Source: Isoptericola halotolerans (lineage in GTDB: Bacteria > Actinomycetota > Actinomycetes > Actinomycetales > Cellulomonadaceae). Taken from it: a DNA stretch of 64,000 nucleotides. How positions within the stretch are numbered: position 1 is the stretch's first letter; each line of letters starts with the position of its first letter. The notes beneath the pieces were generated by a model, which was not told the DNA's origin, did no database searches, and was given only the letters and a program-made list of their open reading frames with translations. A program made the position numbers and the translations under genes. Positions 34,038 through 42,579 of the stretch are shown one piece after another. The DNA lies in NCBI RefSeq assembly GCF_013149785.1, contig NZ_JABEZU010000001.1, positions 1,240,001-1,304,000 of the forward strand. Reading direction: 5' to 3'.

Positions 34038-34564
34038 GAGGCGGTCCCTCCTGGGTCGGCGGTGAGGTCGTCGGTGATCGATTCCCGCAGGCGGAGCAGG
34101 GCGATCTCGGCGAGCTGGCCGCAGGCCTCCGCCACCTCGGTCGGTTCGTCGTGGCCGAGGCGGCGGTCGAGCTCGGTGAGCATCTCCTCGGGCGAGCGGC
34201 CGGCGGCGCGGACGAGGAAGACACGGCCGAAGCGCTGCTCGTAGGCGCGGTTCTGGGCCGCGATGCGCGCCGAGACGTCGGCGTCGGCGTCGGCCATGCT
34301 GGCCTGCTCCCGGCGGGAGGCCTGGGCCTGAGCGCCATCGCCGGAGGGCTTCGCCCCGATCCTCGGGTGGTCGGCGAGCGCCGCGTCCAGCTCGGCACGG
34401 CTCCACCGGGCCGCCGTCCGCTCGGCGTGAGCGCGCAGGGCGGCGGTCGAGCCGTAGGGGCGGGCGGCGACCACGGCGTCGACCCAGTCGGGCACCGATG
34501 CCCACACGGACACGACCGACCGTGCTGCCGCGGTGCCCAGGGTGTCGAACTCGTCGATGTGCAC
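34034..34564 (-). CDS. uraD: 2-oxo-4-hydroxy-4-carboxy-5-ureidoimidazoline decarboxylase
   Basis: A 176-residue enzyme that makes (S)-allantoin. Conserved elements include ALADHPRIGAKPSGDGAQAQASRREQASM, with the catalytic His at about 66, and AAQNRAYEQRFGRVFLVRAAGRSPEEML. The GTG at 34564, preceded by GAGAGGA, was preferred to an upstream ATG because the extra 27 residues are not family-like. It is stand-alone here, whereas in several Gram-positives it is fused to uricase. It starts the uraD-uraH-hpxO operon, divergent from the XRE regulator. Confidence 0.9.
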   Translation of the reverse strand: MHIDEFDTLGTAAARSVVSVWASVPDWVDAVVAARPYGSTAALRAHAERTAARWSRAELDAALADHPRIGAKPSGDGAQAQASRREQASMADADADVSARIAAQNRAYEQRFGRVFLVRAAGRSPEEMLTELDRRLGHDEPTEVAEACGQLAEIALLRLRESITDDLTADPGGTAS

Positions 34565-34652
34565 GGTCGTCCTCTCGTCGGGCGGTCGTGCGCCGGAACG
34601 GTGGGTGGGGTCGGTGAGGAGCCCCATTGAAGCGGGGCGGACCACGCCGGAC

Positions 34653-34660
34653 GTGAAGTG
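34653..34660 (-). promoter_or_regulatory. extra half-site of the ureide operator
   Basis: CACTTCAC on the minus strand, identical to the right flank of the operator copy at 43781 and lying 14 bp from the full site at 34675. Confidence 0.3.
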
Positions 34661-34674
34661 CGTGTAACCCTTTG

Positions 34675-34689
34675 GTTAAGTGATCACTT
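34675..34689. promoter_or_regulatory. ureide regulon operator, copy A
   Basis: GTTAAGTGATCACTT. The inner TAAGTGATCACTTA (34677-34690) is a perfect 14-bp palindrome. It lies between divergent uraD and the XRE-cupin gene and abuts the likely -35 of the latter (-10 TACGAT at 34712-34717). It is shared with copies at 35402 and 43781. Confidence 0.65.
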
Positions 34690-34744
34690 ATGGGCGCCGC
34701 GATCGTGCGCATACGATGTCCGCACCCTCGCGACTGGAGACGCC

Positions 34745-35377
34745 GTGGACACTGACCCCCTGCCCGCGCAGATCGGCACCCGGCTGCGCGCGCTGCGCAC
34801 CGCGACCGGCCGCTCCCTGGCGTCGGTCGCCCAGGAGCTGGGCATCTCCTCGAGCGCGCTCTCCCAGATCGAGACCGGCGCGATGAAGCCGTCGGTCACG
34901 CGACTCGTCGAGCTGGTCACCGTCCTGGGGGTGCCGATGTCGGCGATCTTCGACGACGTCGGTGTGCGCGCACCGCGCCCCGAGGAGGGTGGGCCGCAGG
35001 TCACCGAGCCGTTGGCGGGCGTGCTCGTCGCGCTCGGCGAGGACGCCGCCCCGGCGCAGCTGGAGCAGGGCGTCACCTACCGCCGGTTGTCGCCGGCCCC
35101 GCTGCCCGGGGTCACCTGGTTCGAGTCGACGTACCCGCCCGGCTCCTCGTCGAGCGCCGACGGCTCGATGCTCGTGCACACCGGCTACGAGAGCGGCCAT
35201 GTCGTCTCCGGGGTGCTCACCTTCGAGTTCAGCGAGGGAGCCGTGCGCCTCGGCCCGGGTGGCTCCCTGTCCTTCGCCGCGGCCCGCCCGCACCGGGTCG
35301 TCAACGACTCCGAGGAGGTCGCCGTCGCCCTGTGGCTGACCGTCGAGAGCGTGGTGGGCGGGCTGTCCGGCATGTAA
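34745..35377 (+). CDS. XRE-cupin transcriptional regulator of purine/ureide genes
   Basis: A 210-residue regulator. The helix-turn-helix spans about 8-62 (IGTRLRALRTATGRSLASVAQELGISSSALSQIETGAMKPS). A C-terminal cupin runs from about 125 to 205 (GSMLVHTGYESGHVVSGVLTFEF, then AAARPHRVVN). The cupin probably binds an effector such as allantoin, urate or glyoxylate. GTG at 34745 was chosen after GGAGA. A perfect palindrome overlaps its promoter, and similar sites precede allB and the ABC importer, so it is the probable regulator of the island. Confidence 0.88.
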   Translation: MDTDPLPAQIGTRLRALRTATGRSLASVAQELGISSSALSQIETGAMKPSVTRLVELVTVLGVPMSAIFDDVGVRAPRPEEGGPQVTEPLAGVLVALGEDAAPAQLEQGVTYRRLSPAPLPGVTWFESTYPPGSSSSADGSMLVHTGYESGHVVSGVLTFEFSEGAVRLGPGGSLSFAAARPHRVVNDSEEVAVALWLTVESVVGGLSGM

Positions 35378-35401
35378 CCGGATCGAAACTCGCCGGGAGA
35401 A

Positions 35402-35416
35402 GTTAAGCAATAACTT
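35402..35416. promoter_or_regulatory. ureide regulon operator, copy B
   Basis: GTTAAGCAATAACTT, identical to copy A at 12 of 15 positions. Flanking bases give 7-bp arms GAAGTTA and TAACTTC. It overlaps the expected -35 region for a CAGGAT -10 box at 35422-35427, upstream of the leader ORF and allB. Confidence 0.65.
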
Positions 35417-35484
35417 CACGGCAGGATCGTCCCACCGGGCACAGGGCGTGTCCGGGACGCGCGACGCCCCGCCCTGGAGGAAAG

Positions 35485-35532
35485 ATGCCGGTGAGCCTGA
35501 CCCACGGCCCGACCGCGACGACGCTGCCGTGA
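35485..35532 (+). CDS. 15-codon leader ORF coupled to allB
   Basis: ATG preceded by a strong ribosome site GGAGGAAAG (35476-35484). It encodes MPVSLTHGPTATTLP, then TGA that overlaps the allB GTG as GTGA. allB itself lacks a ribosome site of its own, so its translation probably depends on ribosomes finishing this leader. No family is known. The alternative is that allB starts further upstream in frame at 35448, without a ribosome site. Confidence 0.5.
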   Translation: MPVSLTHGPTATTLP

Positions 35533-36920
35533 CCGGCCACCGCCAGGTCTTCCGCGCCCGGCGAGCCCTCGTCGGTGGTGCCCTCCGGTCGGCTGCCGTG
35601 GTGGTCGACGACGGCCGCGTCGCCGACGTCGCGCCGCTGCACGAGCGGGTGGCCGACGCGCAGGAGGTCGTCGTGCCCGACGACGCCGTCCTGCTGCCGG
35701 GCCTGGTCGACTCCCACGTGCACGTCAACGACCCGGGACGCTCCGAGTGGGAGGGCTTCGGCTCCGCGACGGCCGCAGCAGCGGCCGGCGGCGTCACCAC
35801 GATCGTCGACATGCCGCTCAACTCGCTGCCCCCCACGACCACGGCCGCGGCGCTCGCGGTGAAGCAGGCCGTCGCGGCACCCGCCGCGCACGTCGACGTC
35901 GCCTTCTGGGGAGGGGCGGTGCCGGAGAACCTCGGCCGGCTCGCCCCGCTGCACGAGGCCGGGGTGTACGGGTTCAAGTGCTTCCTGGCCCCGTCCGGGG
36001 TCGACGAGTTCGGCCACCTCGACATCTCCCAGCTCGACGAGGCGATGGCGGAGGTCGCACGGCTCGGGTCCCGGTTGATCGTGCACGCCGAGGACCCCGG
36101 GCTCCTCCACGGTGACGGGGCGCTCGGCCGCGGCTACGACGCCTTCCTGCGCTCACGGCCCCCGGCGAGCGAGGCGTCGGCCGTGCGGTCCGTCATCGAC
36201 GCCGCCCGCCGCACGGGCGCCCGCGCGCACGTCCTGCACCTCAGCGACGCCGGCTCCCTGCCTGCGATCCGCCGGGCCAGGGCCGAGGGGGTCGACCTCA
36301 CCGTCGAGACCTGCCCGCACTACCTCACGCTCACGGCCGAGGAGATCCCCGACGGCGCCGCCGAGTTCAAGTGCTGCCCACCGATCCGAGGCTCCGCGAA
36401 CCGCGACCTGCTGTGGGAAGGACTCCTCGACGGGACGATCGACGCCGTCGTCAGCGACCACTCACCCTCCACCGTCGAACGCAAGCGGTCCGGTGACGGG
36501 GACTTCGGCCTCGCCTGGGGCGGCATCTCCGGCCTCCAGGTCGGTCTGTCAGCGGTGTGGACCGAGGCCCGTCGCCGGGGTGTCGGCCTCGAGGTGGTCG
36601 TGCCGTGGTTCACCACGGGACCCGCCGCGGTCGCGGGACTGACGGACGTCGGCGTGATCGCGCCCGGAGCCACCGCGCACCTGACGGTCTTCGGCGTCGA
36701 CGACGCCTTCGTCGTGGACGCTCACGCCCTGCTGCACCGCAACCCGATCACCGCCTACGACCGGCGCAGCCTGCGCGGGCGGGTGCGCCGCACCTGGCTG
36801 CGCGGCCGGCAGGTGTACGCCGTGGACGACGCCGGCACGTCTCCCGGACGCGGCCTCGTCCCGGCAGGCCGGCTGCTCTCGGCCCCCGCCGCCATCCCGA
36901 CCGGAGGTACCCCCGCATGA
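35529..36920 (+). CDS. allB: allantoinase
   Basis: A 463-residue dihydroorotase-like amidohydrolase opening the allantoin ring to allantoate. GLVDSHVHVNDPGRSEWEGF (about 57-76) gives the HxH pair. GFKCFLAPSGVDEFGHL carries the carboxylated Lys. HAEDPGLL, HVLHLSDAGSL and SDHSPSTVERK supply the remaining metal ligands. GTG at 35529 yields a normal family N-terminus and overlaps the leader ORF stop. It is coupled by ATGA to pucG. Confidence 0.95.
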   Translation: MTGHRQVFRARRALVGGALRSAAVVVDDGRVADVAPLHERVADAQEVVVPDDAVLLPGLVDSHVHVNDPGRSEWEGFGSATAAAAAGGVTTIVDMPLNSLPPTTTAAALAVKQAVAAPAAHVDVAFWGGAVPENLGRLAPLHEAGVYGFKCFLAPSGVDEFGHLDISQLDEAMAEVARLGSRLIVHAEDPGLLHGDGALGRGYDAFLRSRPPASEASAVRSVIDAARRTGARAHVLHLSDAGSLPAIRRARAEGVDLTVETCPHYLTLTAEEIPDGAAEFKCCPPIRGSANRDLLWEGLLDGTIDAVVSDHSPSTVERKRSGDGDFGLAWGGISGLQVGLSAVWTEARRRGVGLEVVVPWFTTGPAAVAGLTDVGVIAPGATAHLTVFGVDDAFVVDAHALLHRNPITAYDRRSLRGRVRRTWLRGRQVYAVDDAGTSPGRGLVPAGRLLSAPAAIPTGGTPA

Positions 36921-38164
36921 ACGGTCCCAGCCTGCCCGGCCCCCACCTGCCCGGCCCGATCGACCCGCCCGCCCGACTGCTCATGGGCCCCGGCCCCGTC
37001 TCGGCCTACCCGAGCGTGCTCCGCGCGATGTCCGCCCCGCTCGTCGGCCAGTACGACCCGTTCATGACGGCATCGATGACGCAGACGCAGCAGCTCTACC
37101 GCCAGGTGTGGGGCACCACGAACGACGCGACCGTGCTCGTGGACGGCACCTCGCGCGCGGGCATCGAGGCGGCGATCGTCTCGCTGGTGCGGCCCGGTGA
37201 CCGGGTGCTCGTGCCGGTGTTCGGCCGGTTCGGGCTGCTGCTCGCCGAGATCGCCACCCGGGCGATGGCCGAGGTGCACACGATCGAGGTGCCGTGGGGC
37301 CAGGTGTTCCCCGTCTCGACGATCGAGGAGGCCGTGCGGCGCGTGCGTCCCACGCTGCTGGCGCTCGTCCAGGGCGACACCTCGACCACGATGAACCAGC
37401 CGCTCGACGAGGTCGGCGCTCTGTGCGCCCGGTACGGCGTGCTGTTCTACTCCGACGCCACCGCGTCCCTCGGCGGGAACCTGTTCGAGGCCGACGCCTG
37501 GGGGCTGGATGCCGCCACCGCGGGCCTGCAGAAGTGCCTGGGTGGACCGTCGGGCTCGGCCCCGATCACCCTGTCGCCGCGGGCCGTGGACGTCCTGCGG
37601 TCCCGGCAGCGGATCGAGGCCGGCATCCGCGAGCCCGACGACCCCGACGCGAGCGACTTCGTGCGGTCGAACTACTTCGACCTCGGCATGATCCTGGACT
37701 ACTGGGGTCCTCGCCGCCTCAACCACCACACCGAGGCCACGTCGATGCTGTACGCGGCGCGCGAGTGTGCTCGCGTGCTCCTCGCGGAGGGCCGCGACGC
37801 CGTCGTGGAGCGGCATCGTGTCGCCGGCGCCGCGATGCTCGCGGGCGTGCGGGGACTCGGGCTGCAGGTCTTCGGCGACGTCGCGCACAAGATGCACAAC
37901 GTCGTCGCGGTCGAGATCCCCGACGGCGTGCCCGGGGAGGAGGTGCGCGCCGCGATGCTGGCCGACCTCGGCATCGAGATCGGCACCTCGTTCGGCCCGC
38001 TGCACGGCCGCGTGTGGCGCATCGGCACCATGGGCTACAACGCCCAGCAGGACGCCGTCCTGACCACGCTGGCCGCCCTCGAGGTGGTGCTGCGCCGCTT
38101 CGGGTGCTCCGTGCCGCCAGGGGGCGGGGTCGACGCGGCCGCCGACGTCTACCGGGGCGCCTGA
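36917..38164 (+). CDS. pucG: (S)-ureidoglycine-glyoxylate aminotransferase
   Basis: A 415-residue class V aminotransferase. LLMGPGPVSAYPSVLRAMSAPLVGQYDP begins the fold. YSDATASLGGNLFEADAWGLDAATAGLQKCLGGPSGSAPITLSP contains the PLP lysine (K206). Compared with ordinary alanine-glyoxylate aminotransferases, the allantoin context and QYDPFM stretch fit PucG, which transfers the ureidoglycine amino group to glyoxylate, yielding glycine and oxalurate. It is coupled to allB (ATGA) and allC (TGATG). Confidence 0.9.
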   Translation: MNGPSLPGPHLPGPIDPPARLLMGPGPVSAYPSVLRAMSAPLVGQYDPFMTASMTQTQQLYRQVWGTTNDATVLVDGTSRAGIEAAIVSLVRPGDRVLVPVFGRFGLLLAEIATRAMAEVHTIEVPWGQVFPVSTIEEAVRRVRPTLLALVQGDTSTTMNQPLDEVGALCARYGVLFYSDATASLGGNLFEADAWGLDAATAGLQKCLGGPSGSAPITLSPRAVDVLRSRQRIEAGIREPDDPDASDFVRSNYFDLGMILDYWGPRRLNHHTEATSMLYAARECARVLLAEGRDAVVERHRVAGAAMLAGVRGLGLQVFGDVAHKMHNVVAVEIPDGVPGEEVRAAMLADLGIEIGTSFGPLHGRVWRIGTMGYNAQQDAVLTTLAALEVVLRRFGCSVPPGGGVDAAADVYRGA

Positions 38165-39480
38165 TGGCCACGCTGCTGGGGGCAGGCCCGGGCATCGTCG
38201 CCGCGGGCGCCCGGCGGACCATGACGCGCTGCGACGGGTTGGCGAGCGTCAGCTCGTCGTCCCACGGCATCGAGAGGGTCTACCTCTCCGCCGAGCACGC
38301 GCGGGTGAACCGCACGGTCGCGGGGTGGATGCGCGAGATCGGCATGACGACGCGCGTCGACGCGGCCGGAAACCTGGTCGGGCGGCTCGAACGGGCGACC
38401 CCGTCCGGTGCGCCCGACCTCGACGCGCCGGCCCTCGTCGTCGGCTCCCACCTGGACACCGTGCCCGACGCCGGGCGCTACGACGGGGTCGTCGGCGTCC
38501 TCATGGGGCTGGAGGCCGTGCGCATGCTGCGCGAACCCGGCCCCGACGGGACCGGTTGGCGTTCCCCGCTGCCCTTCGCGCTCGAGGTGATCGCCTTCGC
38601 GGACGAGGAGGGCACCCGCTTCGGGAGGGCGCTGCTGGGCTCCTCCGCCGTCGCCGGGGCGTGGGACCCCGGCTGGTGGTCCCTCGCGGACGACGGCGGC
38701 ACGACGCTGCACGAGGCGTTCGTCGCCTTCGGGCTCGACCCCGCGCGTGTCGGTGAGGCGGCTCGTCGGCCCGAGGAGCTCGTCGGCTACCTCGAGGCCC
38801 ACATCGAGCAGGGGCCCGAGCTCGACGAGCGGGGCGAGTCCCTGGCCGTCGTGTCGTCCATCGCGTCTGCCCGGCGGTTCCAGATCGTCGTCGAGGGGGA
38901 GGCTCGCCACGCCGGCGGCACCCCGTACGACCGCCGTCGTGACGCCCTGCTGGGAGCGAGCGAGGCCGCGCTGGCCGTCGAACGAGTCTGCCGGGCCGAA
39001 CACCACGTCATCGGGACCGTGGGCCGGCTCGAGACCTTCCCCGGAGCCGTGAACGTCGTACCGGGCGAGGCGCGTCTCAGCCTCGACCTGCGCGGCGAGC
39101 TGGACGACGCGCGCGACCGGGTGTGGCGGTCGATCGAGCGCGAGGTCGACACGATCATGGGACGGCGCGGACTGCGCTGGCGCTCGGCGGAGGTCCACCG
39201 CGCGCCGGCCGTCTTCTGCGCGCCGCTGCTGCAGGACGTCGTGCGCGAGGGCATCGTCTCCACGCTGGACCGCGGCGTCGACGACCCGGCCACGATCTTC
39301 AGCCGAGCGGGCCACGACGCCATGGCGATCGGTGCGGTGACCGACGTCGGCATGCTGTTCCTGCGCAACCCCGACGGCATCAGCCATCACCCCGACGAGG
39401 AGGTCTCCGCGGGCGACGTGGCCCGCGGGACACGGGCTCTCGCCGAGGCGGTGCTCCAGCTGGCGGCCGACCGGGGCTGA
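38164..39480 (+). CDS. allC: allantoate amidohydrolase
   Basis: A 438-residue M20-family di-zinc amidase converting allantoate to ureidoglycine, ammonia and carbon dioxide. VVGSHLDTVPDAGRYDGVVGVLMGLEAV (about 94-121), FADEEGTRFG, YLEAHIEQGPELDERG, RHAGGTPYDRRRDAL and SRAGHDAMAIG are in the expected order, with the metal ligands H, D, E and H. It is the third gene of the allB operon. ATG at 38164 shares one base with the pucG stop. Confidence 0.94.
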   Translation: MATLLGAGPGIVAAGARRTMTRCDGLASVSSSSHGIERVYLSAEHARVNRTVAGWMREIGMTTRVDAAGNLVGRLERATPSGAPDLDAPALVVGSHLDTVPDAGRYDGVVGVLMGLEAVRMLREPGPDGTGWRSPLPFALEVIAFADEEGTRFGRALLGSSAVAGAWDPGWWSLADDGGTTLHEAFVAFGLDPARVGEAARRPEELVGYLEAHIEQGPELDERGESLAVVSSIASARRFQIVVEGEARHAGGTPYDRRRDALLGASEAALAVERVCRAEHHVIGTVGRLETFPGAVNVVPGEARLSLDLRGELDDARDRVWRSIEREVDTIMGRRGLRWRSAEVHRAPAVFCAPLLQDVVREGIVSTLDRGVDDPATIFSRAGHDAMAIGAVTDVGMLFLRNPDGISHHPDEEVSAGDVARGTRALAEAVLQLAADRG

Positions 39481-39523
39481 GGCACAGGGCACCGAGCCCC
39501 GGCTGCGCCGGTGACGGCTTCGC

Positions 39524-39529
39524 TACGCT
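39524..39529 (+). promoter_or_regulatory. -10 box of a leaderless promoter (GNAT gene)
   Basis: TACGCT, 6 nt before the ATG at 39536. Confidence 0.5.
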
Positions 39530-39535
39530 GCACGG

Positions 39536-40114
39536 ATGGGAGATCTGGGACCGGTGGCCTGGCCGCCCCCGCCGATCCGGACGGAGCGCCTCGTGCTCCG
39601 GCAGCCCGAGCCCCGCGACCGGCCGGCGATCGTCGAGCTGCACGCCTCGCCGCAGGTCGGCCGGTATATCGGCGGTGCCCGGCCGCGCGACGAGCTCGAA
39701 CGGTCGGTCTCCGAGGCGCCGAGCGGTCGGCCGGGCCAGTTCGTCGTGGACCTCGCCGGCGCGATGATCGGGCTGGTGCAGCTCGTCCGTCGGGACGCGG
39801 CGCACGAGGAGGGCCCCACGGCCGGCAGGGTCGATCTCGGGTATCTGTTCCTCCCGCACGTGTGGGGGCACGGGTACGCCACCGAGGCCTGCACCGCCGC
39901 CCTGGACTGGCTCGACCGGGTGCTGCCCGACGAGCGGGTGGTGCTGTCCACCCAGGTCGCCAACCAGCGCTCGATGCGTCTCGCCGAGAGGCTCGGGTTC
40001 ACCGAGATCGAGCGGCTCGAGGCCCACGGCGCCGAGCAGTGGTTCGGTGAGCGCCCTCCCGGCGGCGGTCCCGGTGCCGAGGCGCGTGCACCAGGGCGGC
40101 TCGACGTCAGGTGA
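39536..40114 (+). CDS. GNAT N-acetyltransferase (RimJ/RimL type)
   Basis: A 192-residue acetyltransferase_3 protein. RTERLVLRQPEPRDRPAIVELH (about 15-36) is the classical RimJ/L opening. VDLGYLFLPHVWGHGYATEACTAALDWL (about 101-128) is the acetyl-CoA binding motif A, and VANQRSMRLAERLGFTEIERLE motif B. The acceptor is unknown. It has its own leaderless promoter and is not obviously tied to purine catabolism although it interrupts the island. It ends 4 bp from the convergent permease stop. Confidence 0.88.
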   Translation: MGDLGPVAWPPPPIRTERLVLRQPEPRDRPAIVELHASPQVGRYIGGARPRDELERSVSEAPSGRPGQFVVDLAGAMIGLVQLVRRDAAHEEGPTAGRVDLGYLFLPHVWGHGYATEACTAALDWLDRVLPDERVVLSTQVANQRSMRLAERLGFTEIERLEAHGAEQWFGERPPGGGPGAEARAPGRLDVR

Positions 40115-40118
40115 GAGA

Positions 40119-40922
40119 TCAGCCCTGTGCGGTCGTCATCGCCATGCGCGTCAGCACGAGGTTCTCGATCACCTGGACGAAGTTGTAGAGCAGCAGCGTC
40201 ACGACGGTGATGAGGGCGACCGACGCCCACAGGTCGTCGAAGCGGGCGGACGCGGTGAACTTCACGATGGACCCGCCGATACCCGTCCCCGTGGACAGCC
40301 ACTCCGCGAGGAGCGCCCCGGTCACGGCCCCCGGGACGGAGACGCGCGCCGCTGCGAACAGGGAGGGCAGGGCTCCCGGGACGTTGACCTTTCGCATCGC
40401 GGTCAGGCGGTTGCCGCCGTAGACGTGCACGAGGTCGAGGCTCTGCGCGCTGGCGCGGCTCAGGCCGAACAGGATGGAGGCCAGGGCGGGGAACAGGACC
40501 ACGAGCGACCCGATGACCGCCACCGACGCCTGGGTGCCACGGCCGGTCACGAGGATGATCACCGGGGCGATCGAGACCAGGGGGATCGAGCGCAGGAGGA
40601 GCGCCAGAGGCATGACCCCGGCCTCGACGGTGCGAGACAGGGAGAAGGCGACGGCGAGGCCACCGGCGACGCCCATGCCGACGACGAAGCCGAGCGCCGC
40701 GTCCAGCAGGGTGCGGGCCAGCAGCGGGGCCAGCACGGCGCGGTTCTCCGCGGCGTCCTCGCCGGCGACGAGGAAGTCCCACACCTGTGCCGGCCCCTTG
40801 GCCACGTACGGCGACATGCCGGTGAGGTTCACGACGGCCCACCACAGCGCGAGCACGATCGCCAACGTCAGCAGGCCGTTGACGACGGCACGCCCCACGG
40901 GGCCCCGGGTGACGGTGTTCAC
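40119..40922 (-). CDS. ABC permease 2 of nitrate/taurine-type importer
   Basis: A 267-residue SsuC/TauC-like permease with about six helices. ARTLLDAALGFVVGMGVAGGLAVAFS and the EAA-like loop LDLVHVYGGNRLTAMRKVNVPGALPSLFAAARVSVPGA are visible. GTG at 40922 overlaps the first permease stop by 4 bp; the open frame upstream lacks homology. It is last in the SBP-ATPase-permease-permease operon. The tandem permeases imply a heterodimeric channel. Confidence 0.88.
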   Translation of the reverse strand: MNTVTRGPVGRAVVNGLLTLAIVLALWWAVVNLTGMSPYVAKGPAQVWDFLVAGEDAAENRAVLAPLLARTLLDAALGFVVGMGVAGGLAVAFSLSRTVEAGVMPLALLLRSIPLVSIAPVIILVTGRGTQASVAVIGSLVVLFPALASILFGLSRASAQSLDLVHVYGGNRLTAMRKVNVPGALPSLFAAARVSVPGAVTGALLAEWLSTGTGIGGSIVKFTASARFDDLWASVALITVVTLLLYNFVQVIENLVLTRMAMTTAQG

Positions 40923-41725
40923 GGTGTGCTCCGTCCTGCCACCCACGGGGTGGCGAAGCGTGCCAGCAGCCCGACGATGCCGTAGCCGACGAGGGCGACG
41001 GCGGCCGTGAGCAGGAACACCGCCCACACCCGCGGTGAGTCGAGGTCGCCCTGCAACCGGATCAGCGTGATGCCGACCCCCCGGTCGATCCCGCCCATGT
41101 ACTCGCCGAGCACCGCCCCGAGGAACGCCGACGGCACGGCGATCTGGAGGGCGTTGAGGATGGCGGGGGTGGCGGCGACGAGCCGTACCTTGCGCAGCTG
41201 GGTGAAGCGGGTGCCGCCGTACACGTGGACGACGTCGAGGCTCGCCCGGTCGGCGGACTTGAAGCCGAGCAGCGCGCCGACCACCGTGGTGAAGAACACG
41301 GCCAGCGCGGCCAGGAAGATCGCGGTGGCGCTCGGCTCCCCAGGACGGGGGGCCCCGCCGAGGACGACGATCGCGATGCCGCCCACGGCCACCACCGGCA
41401 GGCAGTAGCTGACCACGGCGATCTGGGTGATCACCGTCTCGATGCGCGGCGCCAGCAGCACGGTGGCGGCGAGCAGCAGGGCGATGGCGTTGCCCCAGGC
41501 GAAGCCGACGAGCGCCTCGGTGATCGTCACGGAGAACACACCGCGGTACGCGGCCAGTCCGTCGTCGGCGATCGTGGCGAGCACGACCCAGGGCGAGGGG
41601 ACCGGGGTGAAGGTGGTCCCGGGCGGCGGCCGGAAGATCGTGGCCGAGAAGAGCCACCATGCCCCGGTCAGCGCGACGGCGCCGAGCAGGCCGGCGAGCC
41701 ATCCGGGCATGCGGGTGCGCGCCAT
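40919..41725 (-). CDS. ABC permease 1 of nitrate/taurine-type importer
   Basis: A 268-residue permease resembling its neighbour. TITEALVGFAWGNAIALLLAATVLLAPRIE and LDVVHVYGGTRFTQLRKVRLVAATPAILNALQIAVPSAF, the coupling loop, are evident. It ends LLARFATPWVAGRSTP. ATG at 41725 shares a base with the ATPase stop (TGATG). With the second permease it would form the membrane pore for an organic nitrogen or heterocyclic substrate. Confidence 0.88.
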   Translation of the reverse strand: MARTRMPGWLAGLLGAVALTGAWWLFSATIFRPPPGTTFTPVPSPWVVLATIADDGLAAYRGVFSVTITEALVGFAWGNAIALLLAATVLLAPRIETVITQIAVVSYCLPVVAVGGIAIVVLGGAPRPGEPSATAIFLAALAVFFTTVVGALLGFKSADRASLDVVHVYGGTRFTQLRKVRLVAATPAILNALQIAVPSAFLGAVLGEYMGGIDRGVGITLIRLQGDLDSPRVWAVFLLTAAVALVGYGIVGLLARFATPWVAGRSTP

Positions 41726-42573
41726 CAGGACTCCGTCGCTGCGGCGTCGTGCGTGCCGAACAGCAGCTCGGAGGCCCGGTCGACGAGCGCGTGGAACTCC
41801 GGGGTCCGCATCATCTCGGGTGTCCGCGGGCGGGGCAGGTCGACCTCGATGATCTCCTTGATCCGCCCCGGGCGGGCCGACATGACGGCGACCCGGTCCG
41901 ACAGGAAGATCGCCTCGGAGATGCCGTGCGTGACCAGCAGGGTGGTGGCGGGCTTCTCGGTCCAGATGCGCAACAGCTCGAGGTTGAGGCTCTGGCGGGT
42001 CATGTCGTCCAGCGCCCCGAAGGGTTCGTCGAGGAGCAGCACCGACGGCTTGAGCGCCAACGCCCGGGCGATCGAGACGCGCTGGCGCATCCCGCCGGAG
42101 AGCTGCGCGGGCTTGGCCTTCTCGAACCCGGCGAGCCCGACCAGCTCGACGAGCTCGTCCACGTAGGCCTTGTCGACCGTGCGGCCGGCGACCTCGTAGA
42201 CGAGCCGGATGTTCGCGAGCACGCTGCGCCAGGGCAGCAGCGCGTGGTCCTGGAACGCGATGCCGAGCTCGCTGTCGCGGCGCAGCTGTGCCGGCGTCTT
42301 GCCGTCCACGGACACCGCGCCCGCGGTCGGCTGCTCGAGGTCGGCGAGGACGCGCAGGATCGTCGACTTGCCGCACCCGGACGGGCCGAGGAGGGCGAGG
42401 AAGGACCCCTTGTCGGTGTGCAGGTGAGCGTCCTGCAGGGCGGTCACCGTCGTGCGTCGTCCCGTGCGGAACGTCTTGGTCAGGCCGTCGATGTTGATCC
42501 CCGTGCCCCCCGGAGAGAGCGCGCTCTGCGCGAGCTCCGGGGGGCGGGCACCCGACGTGGTGTCGTGGCTCAT
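41725..42573 (-). CDS. ABC ATPase of nitrate/taurine-type importer
   Basis: A 282-residue SsuB/TauB-like ATPase. Walker [15 protein letters not shown] is at about 82-95. The Q-loop is [25 protein letters not shown], and the signature [19 protein letters not shown] precedes Walker [17 protein letters not shown]. The H-loop is [15 protein letters not shown]. It lies 6 bp downstream of the binding-protein gene. It powers uptake through the two downstream permeases. Confidence 0.94.
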   Translation of the reverse strand: MSHDTTSGARPPELAQSALSPGGTGINIDGLTKTFRTGRRTTVTALQDAHLHTDKGSFLALLGPSGCGKSTILRVLADLEQPTAGAVSVDGKTPAQLRRDSELGIAFQDHALLPWRSVLANIRLVYEVAGRTVDKAYVDELVELVGLAGFEKAKPAQLSGGMRQRVSIARALALKPSVLLLDEPFGALDDMTRQSLNLELLRIWTEKPATTLLVTHGISEAIFLSDRVAVMSARPGRIKEIIEVDLPRPRTPEMMRTPEFHALVDRASELLFGTHDAAATES

Positions 42574-42579
42574 GGTTCC

